A stretch of 64,000 nt of DNA from Apostichopus parvimensis (lineage: Eukaryota > Echinodermata > Holothuroidea > Aspidochirotida > Stichopodidae): positions 31,375 through 95,374 of the forward strand of contig KN884927.1 in assembly GCA_000934455.1 (NCBI GenBank). Direction: 5' to 3'. Below the pieces are notes generated by a model. The model was not told the DNA's origin. It made no database searches and saw nothing but the letters and a program-made list of their open reading frames with translations. This document shows positions 1-11,373 of this stretch, in pieces. The translations under genes and the position numbers were made by a program. Position 1 is the stretch's first letter, and each line of letters begins with the position of its first letter.

Positions 1-1863
1 AAAACTAACTTAACAAATAACTGTTGGTAACATGACTCCCCCACCGATTCCGTCGGTTATTTCTAACAAGATGCAGAAGTCCACTAATACAATGGCCAAT
101 TAGTAAATACTTCATGGATTAGTTCCATTAATATTCATACAACAACATTGCCGTCCCTTTCAAAGCTCTGAAATACTGGATAAACTGTTTTGTTACTCTT
201 TTATACGATATACTGTTCTTCTAAATACTACAAAGCAGTGGCGTAACCAGCGGGAAGAGCAGGGCAAGAGCCTCCTTCCCCTTTCAGTGAAATGTCTTGT
301 AACCTCCCCCATCCCCTCGCCTCACTGCTTCAACATACATTGGTAGACAATAACAAATAATGGACGAAAATTTCAACATGAATCGAAAGCCTTGGTTAAA
401 CCAGTTCACGGTTGAAGTTAATCCGTAATTTATGGGAATTCTCAAATTATTACCAGCCAATTGCGTCTCAAGTTAAATAATATCCTAACATTTTGCTCCT
501 TTCATCGCTAATAGCCCGCACCCACTCCCATTCCCACATGTGCTACCCAACAGATAACCTGCTACTGTGCCTGTTATATCACGTGTATGTTTAGAACTTT
601 TTAATCCTTTTATTATAACTTAATTATACCGTTTATACCGAAATGTTGTCTCCAACGACTATACATATATAAGTCGAGTAATGACATTAATGCCGAAGCA
701 GACAAAACAATTGAAAAGAATTTTGTTTAACCTATTTGTTAAAATTCTACTGCTATACCTCTCTTTCCATATTATAAAATTGACTCGGGAAATTAAGAAG
801 CTGCACTGAAAAATTAATCATCCAATTAAAAAGAAAATACAATAGGTTTTTTTTTTTTTTAAACAGAGTGTGATCGATACTTTTATGTCCTGCAAATATA
901 AGAACACAGCACACAGTGTTACCAAACAAGAGTATAGTGACTTCTTCAAGCCCGAAGCTAGGGGCGCCCCTTCCCCCTACATACACACATACAATTATAT
1001 TTAATAGGCATAGCGGTTTATTTAATACACACTGCAGATAAGCTATCTACGGCGGCAGCCTACCAAGAGTCACCCTGTCGTCAAGGAATGCTAACTACCA
1101 AATAGTAGGCTACGTATACAGGGGCAGAAATCGAACGGATATGTTTTTGGCCTTGCCGGAGCATTCTCTAAATTTGACCAGTTGTATCACAGAAAAAGTG
1201 AAAACCAGGTTGTGTTCTGCAAACTTCAACTGGTACCACCACCGTGACACCATCATATTGTGTGTTTTGTATCACTGGCTACTCACACGGTGCCACAGAT
1301 TATACTACAATAAGCTTTTATCTTGAGTGATTTATTACCTACTTGAATAATTTCTACTCAAAAACTAATAAATATTAGGCTAATCATATGCAGAATTTTG
1401 AACATTTTAATATCATTTTACACGTATAATATCTCGGTCGATTGAATTAACTTTGAAAGCTCTGAAGTCTCTAATGTCCATCATATAATATTGCATACAG
1501 GGGCCTATGGCGGGCCCCGGTATGCAAACGTTCTCGTTGACAGGTCAAAACATTGAATCCACCCCATCTCCCTGAGATGAAATCTTGGCTAAGCCCTTGG
1601 CCTTCTCTACAATATGTCAAGTTAATATTTGTAGTTGAAATATATCTTCAACAATGTAATGGGTGACACTCAGCCATAAACTGTTTAAGTTAAGTAAAGA
1701 AAAATTCATTAGGTAACGTTACCATAGTTTTAAGTGTTAGGGAATGGGGGCACATTGAAAAAATGATCGACTTGGTCGAGCTCGAAATTTGCCCTCCCCC
1801 TCCTCTAATTTCTTAACATAACTTAATCATGACATGTCGTCGAGCAACAAACATCAGGACATG
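1..1863. other. Intergenic or intronic DNA, no gene seen
   Basis: AT-rich sequence with a short poly-T run near 847-860. I found no open frame that looks protein-like and no exon with convincing splice borders on either strand. If the Ig-like exon just to the right belongs to a gene on the minus strand, this stretch would be its downstream intron or 3' flank. Confidence 0.5.
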
Positions 1864-2120
1864 TCAGTGGTATCCTATAATACAGCACAGCATTAAAATA
1901 ACAACTCCATTTGATAACATAAAGTTAGCCCTTTCAATAACTTGCACTCCTTGGTTGACAAACGCGATCAAAGAGTCGTTTTCCGATATCCACCCCAAAA
2001 TGACCCTCGGACGTACTCCAACAATGGAACAAGTTATGTTTCCCTGAGGTCTGGTAACAATAAGGTAATCATTCATATCGTTACAATCATTTATTACTAC
2101 ACGTGGTGGCACTGAATACA
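1864..2120 (-). CDS. Ig-like domain exon (partial gene, possibly decayed)
   Basis: Read on the minus strand, an acceptor ending CTCACAG precedes an open frame starting YSVPPRVVINDC. It contains the pattern GNITCSIVGVRPRVILGW, that is, the B-strand cysteine, a spacer and the core tryptophan of an immunoglobulin fold. A similar layout is common in invertebrate Ig-superfamily receptors. The frame ends at TGA about 60 codons after the tryptophan without a clear DxGxYxC motif, so the second half may be shifted, degenerate or in another exon. No signal peptide or membrane segment can be assigned. The start is set by the acceptor, not by an ATG. The Ig call is inference from the Cys-Trp spacing; function unknown. 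Confidence 0.42.
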
Positions 2121-4228
2121 CTGTGAGTGATACAAATGTTGTAAATTCATGCAGTGATGAGAAAAACATTAAGATCAATCGAGAAATTTATTAATATTTC
2201 GAGCTCCATCAAATATCAGAGTATCTTCCTACCTACGCCCCCACAACTAACATCACTCTCCTGGTAAAAGTTACCAATTTACGCGCCTCTTGGAACCGCT
2301 CTCGGAAACAAAAAGTTAGTAACCTTTCTAATCTTATCCTTTCTTAATCAACGAATCTAAAACAAAACTGATAATCATGGAATATTTGAGTAGGGAATTG
2401 TTCGTAGAATGGCTGACACATTCCTTTGAAAACATTATAAGATTGGTACCATTGGAGGGAAAACAAAGAGACAATTCGTATTGCAGATACGGTTACAAAG
2501 ACACACTCCCTACGATTTGTGCCTATTAAGTAATTTAATATATTCTTTCGTTTACCTTTAGTTTTTACTTCAATCGAATTTGTATACAGGACTTGTGTTC
2601 TTGATACCACGAGGGTGGCAGCAAACGAAGTTCAATGTTGAACGGTGACGTTGTTTAAAACCAATAATCCAGTGGGATCGACGTTGTAATCTCCAAAATA
2701 TAACCCTCTCTACGTTGGGCAGATCATTCCATCGATATCAAAGTTTCCCTTCGAGATATACTAAACTTGCTGAACCAAATAACAGCAGATATACTAAGAG
2801 GAAATGGACACGTTGACACTTGGCTCTTCCCTAGCTCAAGAAATTGTGGAGTGTTACATCTCGTCAGGTTATCTTGCTAGATTCCAACAGTTGCTGTCAG
2901 AAAGGAAAACAGTCAAACGTAGCAATGTCATAACACAATTTATTTGCCACTGCAATGTTCCAAATACATGTTTGTCAAATGAGATATTAAACCGGCACGA
3001 GATATCAGCATTTCTCATTTAAGCTTATAATACAAAAATTAAGCAGGGAGAAATACCCTCCCCACAAGTCCACGGCATCAACAACCCGACCCCTTCCCAG
3101 CCTAAAACAAAAGCTTACACAGGCATGTTGATACTGTGTATGCTATATGCAAATTTTGGTTCGACAACTGGTGCATCAATATGTTTCCAAATTTGCATTG
3201 AATGTGTTACAACATGCTCAATCGTGATCGATTCACTCGTCGTTCAAAGGTATTTGGTAGCAACAAGATAGTGTTAGAAATATAACACTTTAAATGTAAG
3301 AAGTTGGACATTAGAACCTTCAATGACAACACTTTACCTTAAAATACTCTAAAAATAAAATCACTAAAAGGCAATAAAGATAACAGGCACAAGCATATAT
3401 CAAAATCAGATTAAATGTAAATCTCTAAAATGTGATCATAAAAAAGAAAACAAGTACGATACCTAACCCTCCAAAGCCAATATAAAACATATAGTATATT
3501 TACATACTACTTAAGATTTCTGAACTAGGAGAGAAATGACACACATGACTCACATAAAACGTACATATGCAAAGAAAGGAGGCTGGTATAAACGGTCACA
3601 CCCTAAACATTATTGAACGCAGGCAGCAATGATCTTTGCCCGACAACGACCCAACGGAAATTTCCCTTTCAACCACGCTTAGGGAAAAAAAGGTATGTAA
3701 CAGACATTTACCATAAAAATAAACAAATACGGCATAGTCACCACTTATACTTACATTGTTCACACAAGAACAAGCGCACGACCAATGTCAGCAATAAGTG
3801 TAGATTACCCATGTTCCTAGGAAAAAGACGACCAAAATCTAGATATCAGTACCAAATCAAGTTCTGTTCTATAGGTTTCACTTACACTAATGAGGATATT
3901 GTAGTGTTGTACCGATGAATTAAATTTCATCAAGAATACATTACATGACAGATTTGATAAATAAACAAAACGTATATAAAGGGAAAGCACATGGTCGTTT
4001 TGACATTATTGTCTTTTATAAAAGTAGAATCGTGTCTGCTGAGGGACACAACTCATTTCATAACCCCATTACACTACTACAATAGGGAATGTCATGTATA
4101 TTTTTTTTAGTCAGAAAATTATATGGGGAAACTAGATTACAAATTGGGTGAGTACGAAACAACAATTCACAGTTAGTAGGGCATTTAGAACGAATGAAAA
4201 AGAAAATACTAATATCGACAATGAACAA
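2121..4228. other. Non-coding stretch, no supported gene
   Basis: Short open frames occur on both strands (for example plus-strand frames at 2804-3022 and 3613-3918), but none has recognisable motifs or a paired acceptor and donor. The sequence is AT-rich and otherwise featureless. Confidence 0.45.
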
Positions 4229-4323
4229 GAAAGGCAAGTAAGACTCCGGTGAAATTTGAAGAAATGGATAGTTTGAGCTCCTTTCATATACGTACTGAGA
4301 CAAGCATTTGTAAAGCAACGAAA
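4229..4323 (+). repeat. 95-bp block, left copy flanking an assembly gap
   Basis: The 95 bases ending at the N run are identical, base for base, to the 95 bases immediately after it (4374-4468). Identical ends across a fixed 50-base gap are the signature of an unmerged contig overlap rather than a biological repeat. Confidence 0.85.
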
Positions 4324-4373
4324 NNNNNNNNNNNNNNNNNNNNNNNNNNNNNNNNNNNNNNNNNNNNNNNNNN
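4324..4373. other. Assembly gap (50 N)
   Basis: Exactly 50 N. The flanks duplicate each other, so the true gap is probably zero or negative and the locus is likely about 145 bases shorter than shown. Confidence 0.95.
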
Positions 4374-4468
4374 GAAAGGCAAGTAAGACTCCGGTGAAAT
4401 TTGAAGAAATGGATAGTTTGAGCTCCTTTCATATACGTACTGAGACAAGCATTTGTAAAGCAACGAAA
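4374..4468 (+). repeat. 95-bp block, right copy flanking an assembly gap
   Basis: Perfect copy of 4229-4323; see that entry. Confidence 0.85.
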
Positions 4469-6007
4469 AAAGACTTCAGTAGCTAAATGTGAACGCTGAA
4501 TCTGATTTGCAGCCGCCCGCTTAAAGTTTTCAGTACAATAGTTATTACTATGAAATAATTAAGTTTTAAGATGGTATATATAGGTGGTTTGCTTAGAAAG
4601 TCTCTTGGTTGAGTCGGTCCATAAGTTTACTGGAGCATATTGTTGCGTTCCGAGCTCCTCAGCATAGCCAAAAGTCCAGCACTGTCAGCCCCCCCCCCCC
4701 CCCCCCCCAGCAGCACTACCAGGCCCCATTGGTAACGTTGCTAGCCTACGAATCGTTACCAAGGTAAAATTAGAGACCCGAGTGAGGTGCCGAGTAGAAA
4801 CAAAAAAAAAAATCTGCCCACAAGTACTTTTTAAGAAAGACACCCAGGAAAGAACCCGGGCACGACTGATCCGCTCTCAACCCCAGTTTCCTTGCAACGA
4901 GACTATAATTGTGTGATCATCGTCGGGTGTGTATCACCCATTCTCCTCGATACAGAACAGAAAATACATAAGCATTTACGTGTCTGTACTTTCCTGTTCT
5001 CAGAAAAAAACTACTTCGTTTGTACTGTTGTCTCACTTTTACTCAATAGTAAAATACAACATGTGAAGTATAATCCCTTTAACTATTCACTAAACAACAA
5101 CAACAACAGCATCATCCCCTCAAACATATGCAGATAAATTGTATACATTTAACCTAATGATAATATTAATTTGCTAAAGCCATATATTTCTTAATTAGAC
5201 TGTTAAACCTATGAATTAACATTTAACCCTCCAAAATTACACGAAAGCCCAAATAGACTACATGAATATTCATGACATGGCTGGTTTAGTAGCTATGTGC
5301 ACAGCTTACTGCGGAGGAGTATAAAGACCACTCACGTTACAATATTATATGGATCGCTTGAAAGTTTTCGTTCGGTTTCAGAACGACAACGTTAATCGAA
5401 ACATAGCTTCGTAACTAGTGCCTTCTCACACATATAGCATGTATAGTCATCTACTGTCATATTAAGTCAAGACGAAACATTCAGTGAGAATGTATTCAAT
5501 CATCGCGTTTTTTGGGGAGGAGTGAATAACTTCAAATGCACTTCAAAATATCATGGATTTTATCAAGAGAACAACGCGAGGCTAACATATCCTAAATAGC
5601 TTTTTACCTTTTCCTCAACTATTCCCTGGTATCTGAATAAATGTTTGAGATTTTCTGAAATATAGAGACTATTCATTGTAACAGACCGAAACTTTTTTTA
5701 AACTAAACTTTAAAAACTTAAGATTCTTGTTGGGATACTACACAGGACTGACAGCGACGTTGTCAAGATGGCATCACGAAGGACTTACCGTACAATTATC
5801 TAGTGAGCTTGACTGCCCAGTGTGACCTCTGTATATCATATTATAGCAAAAACCATTCCATTTCTAGTGAAATATATGTGATTAGGTAATATGTTCAACA
5901 TTTAAAACACAGCCTCATCGTCCAGGCCTCTAATACAAAACATATTTGAAGCAGAAAAGAAACACATGAGACTCAACAATCTTCTAAGAGACAACGAACA
6001 ACCTCAC
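4469..6007. other. Non-coding, poly-C tract
   Basis: Contains a poly-C homopolymer of about 20 bases near 4689-4709. No exon with usable borders seen. Confidence 0.5.
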
Positions 6008-6135
6008 CTGTTCGACAATTGGACGTCTGGACGATGAGAAAGGGGATGCATGAACAAGGTAATGATGGTCCAATGGAACATGAATGTCACGAAGCTGACG
6101 TGAAGGATTCAAAATGACAGCATACGGCGAATCAC
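6008..6135 (-). CDS. Internal exon of an unknown gene
   Basis: On the minus strand a strong acceptor (pyrimidine-rich, ending TTTGCAG) and a consensus donor (CAG then GTGAGG) bracket 128 bases that are open in one frame. The segment enters in phase 1 and leaves in phase 0. The translation begins GDSPYAVILNPSRQLRDIHV and ends RRPIVEQ; it is balanced and not low-complexity, as expected for real coding sequence. I do not recognise the protein. No neighbouring exon of the same gene was found with confidence within the window, so the host gene must have long introns, or this is a relic. The paired splice signals, rather than homology, are the support. Confidence 0.45.
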
Positions 6136-8220
6136 CTGCAAAGGAGTAATAATTCAATAAGAGGTCATTATGGAACAACTAATACAGGTGACTGTGGCTT
6201 GTATAGCAAATTATGGCTTATAGATCCGGTCCGTTATGCTGCGAATCTCTTGCCCAGATAGTTTAGGCCGTGTGGACAATTTTGATGTTCAAGATTTAAA
6301 AAGAATATAACAAACATTGGTCGGAAATACAAATATTTGTTTGAATCAAATATATTGTAAACAGTAAAACTGATATAAATGTTTCATTAACCGAATAAAG
6401 CGAAAAAAATAAAACTGCTAGGGCACAGGAATATGCAATAATTGATGCACTTAGTCACCTAAATAATACCTTCATGCAATGTGATTTTCTAATATTCAAC
6501 ATTGTTCTCAATAAAACCAGTTTAAAAGTGTTTTTGCAATACCTCAAAAATGTTTTTGCAAATAAGACATAGATATTAAACAATATATTGTATGTAAATT
6601 TACACCCGTCAACGGCCTAGGTCGCAAAAACTATTAGGTCTAGACTAGTAGCAAGTTATGTAAAATATTTTGAGAGGAAATTAACAAAGTACAGAAGTAT
6701 TATGAATTCATATTAAGGCTCGACTTAGTCTATGTTCTGACTATGGGAATGGAAAAACAAAGATTCAAGTTGGTTTTGCAACAATACCCTCCTAAAAGAA
6801 TTTCAATTAACCATTTTACAGGGAATTCATGAAAGTTCAACATGACGGTAGAGTCTGAAAATAGGTTTAGATTGTACAGTGCTTTAAACAGAAGCATTGG
6901 TACCATATAAAGTAATAATGTAAAATGATGAATGAAAAATATATCACAAATTGAATGTGAATCATGTGGTTTAAATTTTTCAAATGCTATTGATTAAATC
7001 ATTGTAAAGAATAAATCATCCATTGAGGTTACATTTGTATAGCAGTTATGAATGAAACATACCTTCATGACGACTTAAAGTAAATTATTTATTCCCACCG
7101 ACCTACAATGTTTGGGAAACCATAAATTGTACCATATCCAGAATAATAAGTACAATAGCCTATACCAATATGTCAGTAAGAAATCACTTAATATCCAAAT
7201 AGCTAATATCCTTAATATTATATATAGAGTGACGTTGTATTTTAAACAATCAGAAACCCATAAATCAAATAATGAACTTCCACCCCCCCCCCATTTGTAA
7301 ATTTATACTGGTTTTAGTTATTTCCAACACTTTCAAGTCATAATCAAGAGTACCCAACTCAATTTTTACTAAGATGTTCAAGTGCAGTTCACCTTATCTC
7401 TGACTATCTCAGACAAGCACAGACATATATGGAGATTGAACCAAAGACATCTTATTCTAATGCAGACACTGTACCTCCACGAAAGCAGCTCCAGTGACAA
7501 AAAAAGCTATTTACAGCGCACACATGGCAAATACACATGCACCTACAAGCATGTACAGAGATCAATTAAAATATCTTATGTTCTTAGCTCACCAACTTGC
7601 ATAAGTGTTCATAAGATACCGATGCCTTGTATGTGTAAGAATGAAAGTTTACATATCTTGAATATGCGACCTACTTGGGCCTATTAACTTCCTTGCTGAA
7701 GTTCAAGCATTATATACATACAAACTACAAAGGATATAAATCGCTTATTAACTTCAACTACCCTGAACAATCGACACTAGAAAGAATATCAGAAGGGTAC
7801 ATTTAGTCAGGGTTCTGTCTCAATAGTTTAAAGCCGAGAGGCAAGGTTCTGCATTTGCAAAAGAAAAAAATTCATACAATGATGAGGGAATGGAAAACAC
7901 AACATGTACAAGTTTCCTGAAGTGATAAAACCCAGTCACAGTAAATTGTATTTTCTTAAAGCTATCCAGCTAGTTATAATACAATAGAAAAGTGGGAATT
8001 TAAAGGTATCCATATAAATCAAAGTTATCTTTCATATAGAAGTGTATACAATTAGGAGTAAGAACAGATGGTATTTGAATAGTAAAAATAGCAGGGGGGG
8101 GGGGGGGTTGTTATGATATTTTAAGTAAAGTAGTAGCTACGTCTTTACATACCTTTAAATCTTTCAAATATCTCACACACTTGCCAGATTAACATTCATA
8201 GACCTTACTTGCGCTCTTAC
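6136..8220. other. Non-coding, no supported gene
   Basis: AT-rich. A poly-G run lies near 8094-8107. Short frames at 7112-7300 and 7382-7687 have no motif support. Confidence 0.45.
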
Positions 8221-8484
8221 CTTATCTGGGCTTAACACCTTAACATACCAGCCCTTCCAAAATATTGATAAATTTGTTAATGGAGTGGCGATCTGATTTA
8301 AAACATAGTGAAACTTTAAAAGCCTGTTCAATGCAACTGTAATGGAGTCTCCAACTGGTGAGCTTGTTGAATCACAATTAGTAACACATTTATTAGGCCT
8401 TGTGTCTGGACCTAGCCTTGAACAGAAACGGTTGGTATTATTCAGGGGATTCTCCTTAACAAACTGGCCAATATTGGTGCCCAC
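8221..8484 (-). pseudogene. Duplicated exon, copy B, of an unrecognised gene
   Basis: Minus strand, bordered by acceptor TTTCAG and donor AAG followed by GTAAGA. The frame is open across the 88 codons and includes RLGPDTRPNKC, CDSTSSPVGD and a segment with LLKFHYVLNQ. It aligns with copy A (8633-8792) starting at the same GTGGGCACCAATATTGGCCA block, but a one-base difference beside the RLGPDT segment puts the two copies in different upstream frames: here the start reads VGTNIGQ, in copy A it reads GHQYWP. At least one copy is therefore frame-broken. I do not recognise the family. Confidence 0.4.
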
Positions 8485-8520
8485 CTGAAAGGAAAAAATA
8501 ATTTCAAAACATTAATAACC

Positions 8521-8566
8521 AGTACTTTTTTTGTATTGCACTAAGAGTGACCTTACACTGTGTGTT
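8521..8566 (-). pseudogene. Partial second copy of the 8985-9197 exon end
   Basis: Minus-strand translation QCKVTLSAIQKKYW parallels QSKVTVNAIQKKY at the end of the 8985-9197 segment. It sits just upstream of copy B, as the longer segment sits upstream of copy A. The whole exon-intron-exon block was therefore duplicated in tandem. Confidence 0.45.
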
Positions 8567-8632
8567 ACAGGCATATGCTGATGCAATCTTTTGACGTTAA
8601 TTGCTTTTGGGCTGCATAGGACATTACAATAC

Positions 8633-8792
8633 CTGTTAAATGAAATTGTGAAGAAGTCTCCAACTGGTAGGCTTGTTGAATTACAAATGTGAACAAATTG
8701 AGTTGGACTTGTGTCTGGACCTAGCCTCAACAGAAAAGGTTGGTATACTTCCTGAGCTTCTCCTTCATACATTGGCCAATATTGGTGCCCAC
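8633..8792 (-). pseudogene. Duplicated exon, copy A, of an unrecognised gene
   Basis: Minus strand, acceptor TTCAAG and a donor GTATTG after AAC AG. One frame is open throughout: it starts GHQYWPMYEGEAQEVY and contains RLGPDTSPTQF and STSLPVGD. It matches copy B (8221-8484) for most of its length, but it is shorter at its 3' end because copy A has a GTATTG donor where copy B reads on. Confidence 0.42.
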
Positions 8793-8984
8793 CTTGAAGA
8801 AAAAGTTGTTTCCAAACATTATTACTCAGTTTAAAATGTGTTGTTATGGATAGAACGGGCAGGTGTTTTAATTTTAATTATGTGGTACACTTTAACATCG
8901 CAATCAATTGTGTCTATTAAATACTATCCAACTATTAGCAGAGTAAAGAAAGCTAAATAAAGTTCATACCAAACACAATCAAAT

Positions 8985-9197
8985 AGTACTTTTTCTGTAT
9001 TGCATTAACAGTGACCTTAGACTGTGTGTTGGCATTTGTAACTCTCTTAGGATATTCCCTTTCAGGAGTTACAAGTTCATGCAATCTTCTGGCATAAGTT
9101 GCTTTCTCTGTTGCCTTGGAACATCAACATTTCCTGTTGTAATCAAATCATTCAGATTTTCCAGCACAGCAGATGGTTTAATGTTTTTTCTACCCAT
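8985..9197 (-). pseudogene. 5' part of the same unrecognised gene, frameshifted
   Basis: From the ATG at 9197 (minus) one frame reads MGRKNIKPSAVLENL and on to GNVDV. The protein-like reading then continues in another frame as SKATEKATYARRLHELVTPE and ends near QKKYY. A frame change in the middle and the duplication downstream suggest a decayed gene, although an unrecognised splice could also explain it. Basic and coiled-coil-like composition; no known domain seen. Confidence 0.35.
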
Positions 9198-10125
9198 ATT
9201 TGTATCCCCTTGTGAATTAAGGAGTGAGGGTGGTTAAATACAATGTTATGCATTGACTGGTAAAGGGCAAGGTTTTATACTATTTCCTGTAAGACTTCGA
9301 CTGGTCTTCTAAAGTAGGTATAGTCCTATAAGTATATATTACACTTTAATTGCTGTCTGTACTGTGAATGCTAGAATCTTAAGTTAAGGCGTTACATGGT
9401 ATCGTTCTCCCTTGAATATAAAAAAAGATATTGTCTTTTATTAGTTTTGATATAAACCATATCTGCTATTGCTATTCATGATAGTTATGCTTAATTTGTT
9501 TGTCGCCCGAAGTTGCTTGTTTCTATTATTTATGATTTTATAATTCTCTCAGGAAAATTTCCCTTCTGCCGGCCTATTCCGAATTTCCCACCTGTGCACA
9601 AAGTATTTACCCTGATAACTAGTCACTATCTTACTGGTGTATCTGTGTTAGTTTGTGACATTACATCTTGATACGTGAAATAAGCCAATTTTATAGAAAA
9701 ACACAATTCATAGGCCGAAGCTGCATTAACTTCTGGCCCACTACGTAGAACTATGCCTGGTACTGTGGTATTCATAACATTAAGAATAGGCCTTATCTCC
9801 GTACAGCTAGCCTATGTGCAAAAGTGCATAGCGACCAGCCTAATGAACAATGTTTCTACTAAAGTACACGGTTAAGCGTAACGATATAGCATATCGAACG
9901 TACGCGCAGAAGTCCGAGGCGATCTCTAGTCTAAGTTCTTCACAATTTCACGTTCTTTCAACATTTTCTTGATAAACTTACATCCATCAACTGAATATCA
10001 TCACCTTTCATCCAGCCACTGCGTAACTGACAAGTTTATAAGATGCAAACCAGAGAACGAGGAGAGGCAAACGGGTAAAATATCACGTAAATGCAAATAC
10101 CTCGGTTGTTCGCAAAACGTTTGAT
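9198..10125. other. Non-coding, no supported gene
   Basis: No exon-like segment found on either strand; unremarkable AT-rich sequence. Confidence 0.45.
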
Positions 10126-10320
10126 CACTCCACAAAGAGTGGGCGTCCGTGAATTTGATTGGCTAATATGTTCACTCTTCGTAAAGAGTGAATACTTAAG
10201 TCGGGTTTGAAATGCTATGGTTACTGTCGTCTAATGGAGTGCATTTTCCACTCCTTTGAATTGAGAAAAATTCACTCCGCGAAGAGAGTAAGAAATTCAC
10301 TCTTCTGTTTCTAGAGTGTA
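10126..10320. repeat. Cluster of short GAGTG/CACTC hairpins
   Basis: At least three inverted repeats with GAGTG-type arms lie within 130 bases. They are CACTC...GAGTG at 10126-10141, a 22-base near-perfect hairpin TTCACTCTT-CGTA-AAGAGTGAA at 10171-10192, and GGAGTG...CACTCC at 10236-10254. Further single CACTC/GAGTG copies follow to about 10317. It could be the remnant of a foldback element or a protein-binding cluster. Confidence 0.6.
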
Positions 10321-11373
10321 CCTCTGTTGTAGACAGATGTGAAATAACAACCCAGAGGGGGAACGTAGCAACAATTTTGAAACTGATGGTTAATAATGCA
10401 TTTGAAGCTTTGAGGTTTTGTTTGATGTGTCTTAATGAGATTCTGGTATTGTAATCCTTCATCCAAGTTATCAATGTGTTGCATCAATGTAATTGGCATA
10501 CATTTTCGCGGATAATTCAATCTACCGTGCTGCAACTAGGTAATACTCATATCCATAATTAAACTCATATTATTATTCGATTTATCTTATGCTCATCAGT
10601 TTGTTGCACTCTGCGTTGCATTTATCATAATCAAGTATTAAGTTTACTGGTAACAACCAAGCGTTCACTTGTGACTCGTAAAATCGATTTACTAACACAC
10701 TTTCGGAAAAAGTAAGATGATTTGGAAATATCGATATGAATTTATTAAAATATATTATGTTAGCTTTTCCTAAACTTAATGACGTATCACACAGTACATC
10801 ATTATTGTCATTGGGAGGTGTGGGGTCATGTCTTCCCGGGGATGGATCGTTAAAACGTTCTGCTAAATAGAGGGCGCCTTGATACAAACTTGTGCTGTTT
10901 TTGCAGGGTTCAAAACAATATACTCTATCACCATTTCATAAGAGCATTTCTTGTTCACAAGTATTATATACAAGTAATATAAAATTTTTACATTATGTCC
11001 TTCAGTTGGGCCCATGGGGTTGAGGTATTTTAAGTGTCTCAGTGTACATCGGTACATGTTTTACAATGCGTTTATGTGATTTCATTCCCGTAGGATATGA
11101 ACATGTCAATTGCACTCCGGCGTGTCCTTACGAAACTGCTAATCATTAGTAGCATATAATCCTGCATTGACTTAATTAAGTACGCGCTGTTTTCCTAATG
11201 TCAATGTTATACATAGAGAACTATGATATTTGAAAGTGTATTGTCTTCGTCGCTTATTGTCATTAACAAAAGTACACTTGACTGTCAGTAACTAAGAAGT
11301 ATAATTATGATCATCGTTGTTATGTATGATCACTATGTAATATAAATACATAACTCAATTATTTTCAATATTT
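10321..11373. other. Non-coding, no supported gene
   Basis: A minus-strand open frame at 10582-10887 has no recognisable motif or splice borders. Otherwise AT-rich. Confidence 0.4.

Noticed and set aside
10582-10887. 101-codon minus-strand open frame
   Set aside because: Composition and lack of motifs or splice sites do not suggest a protein.
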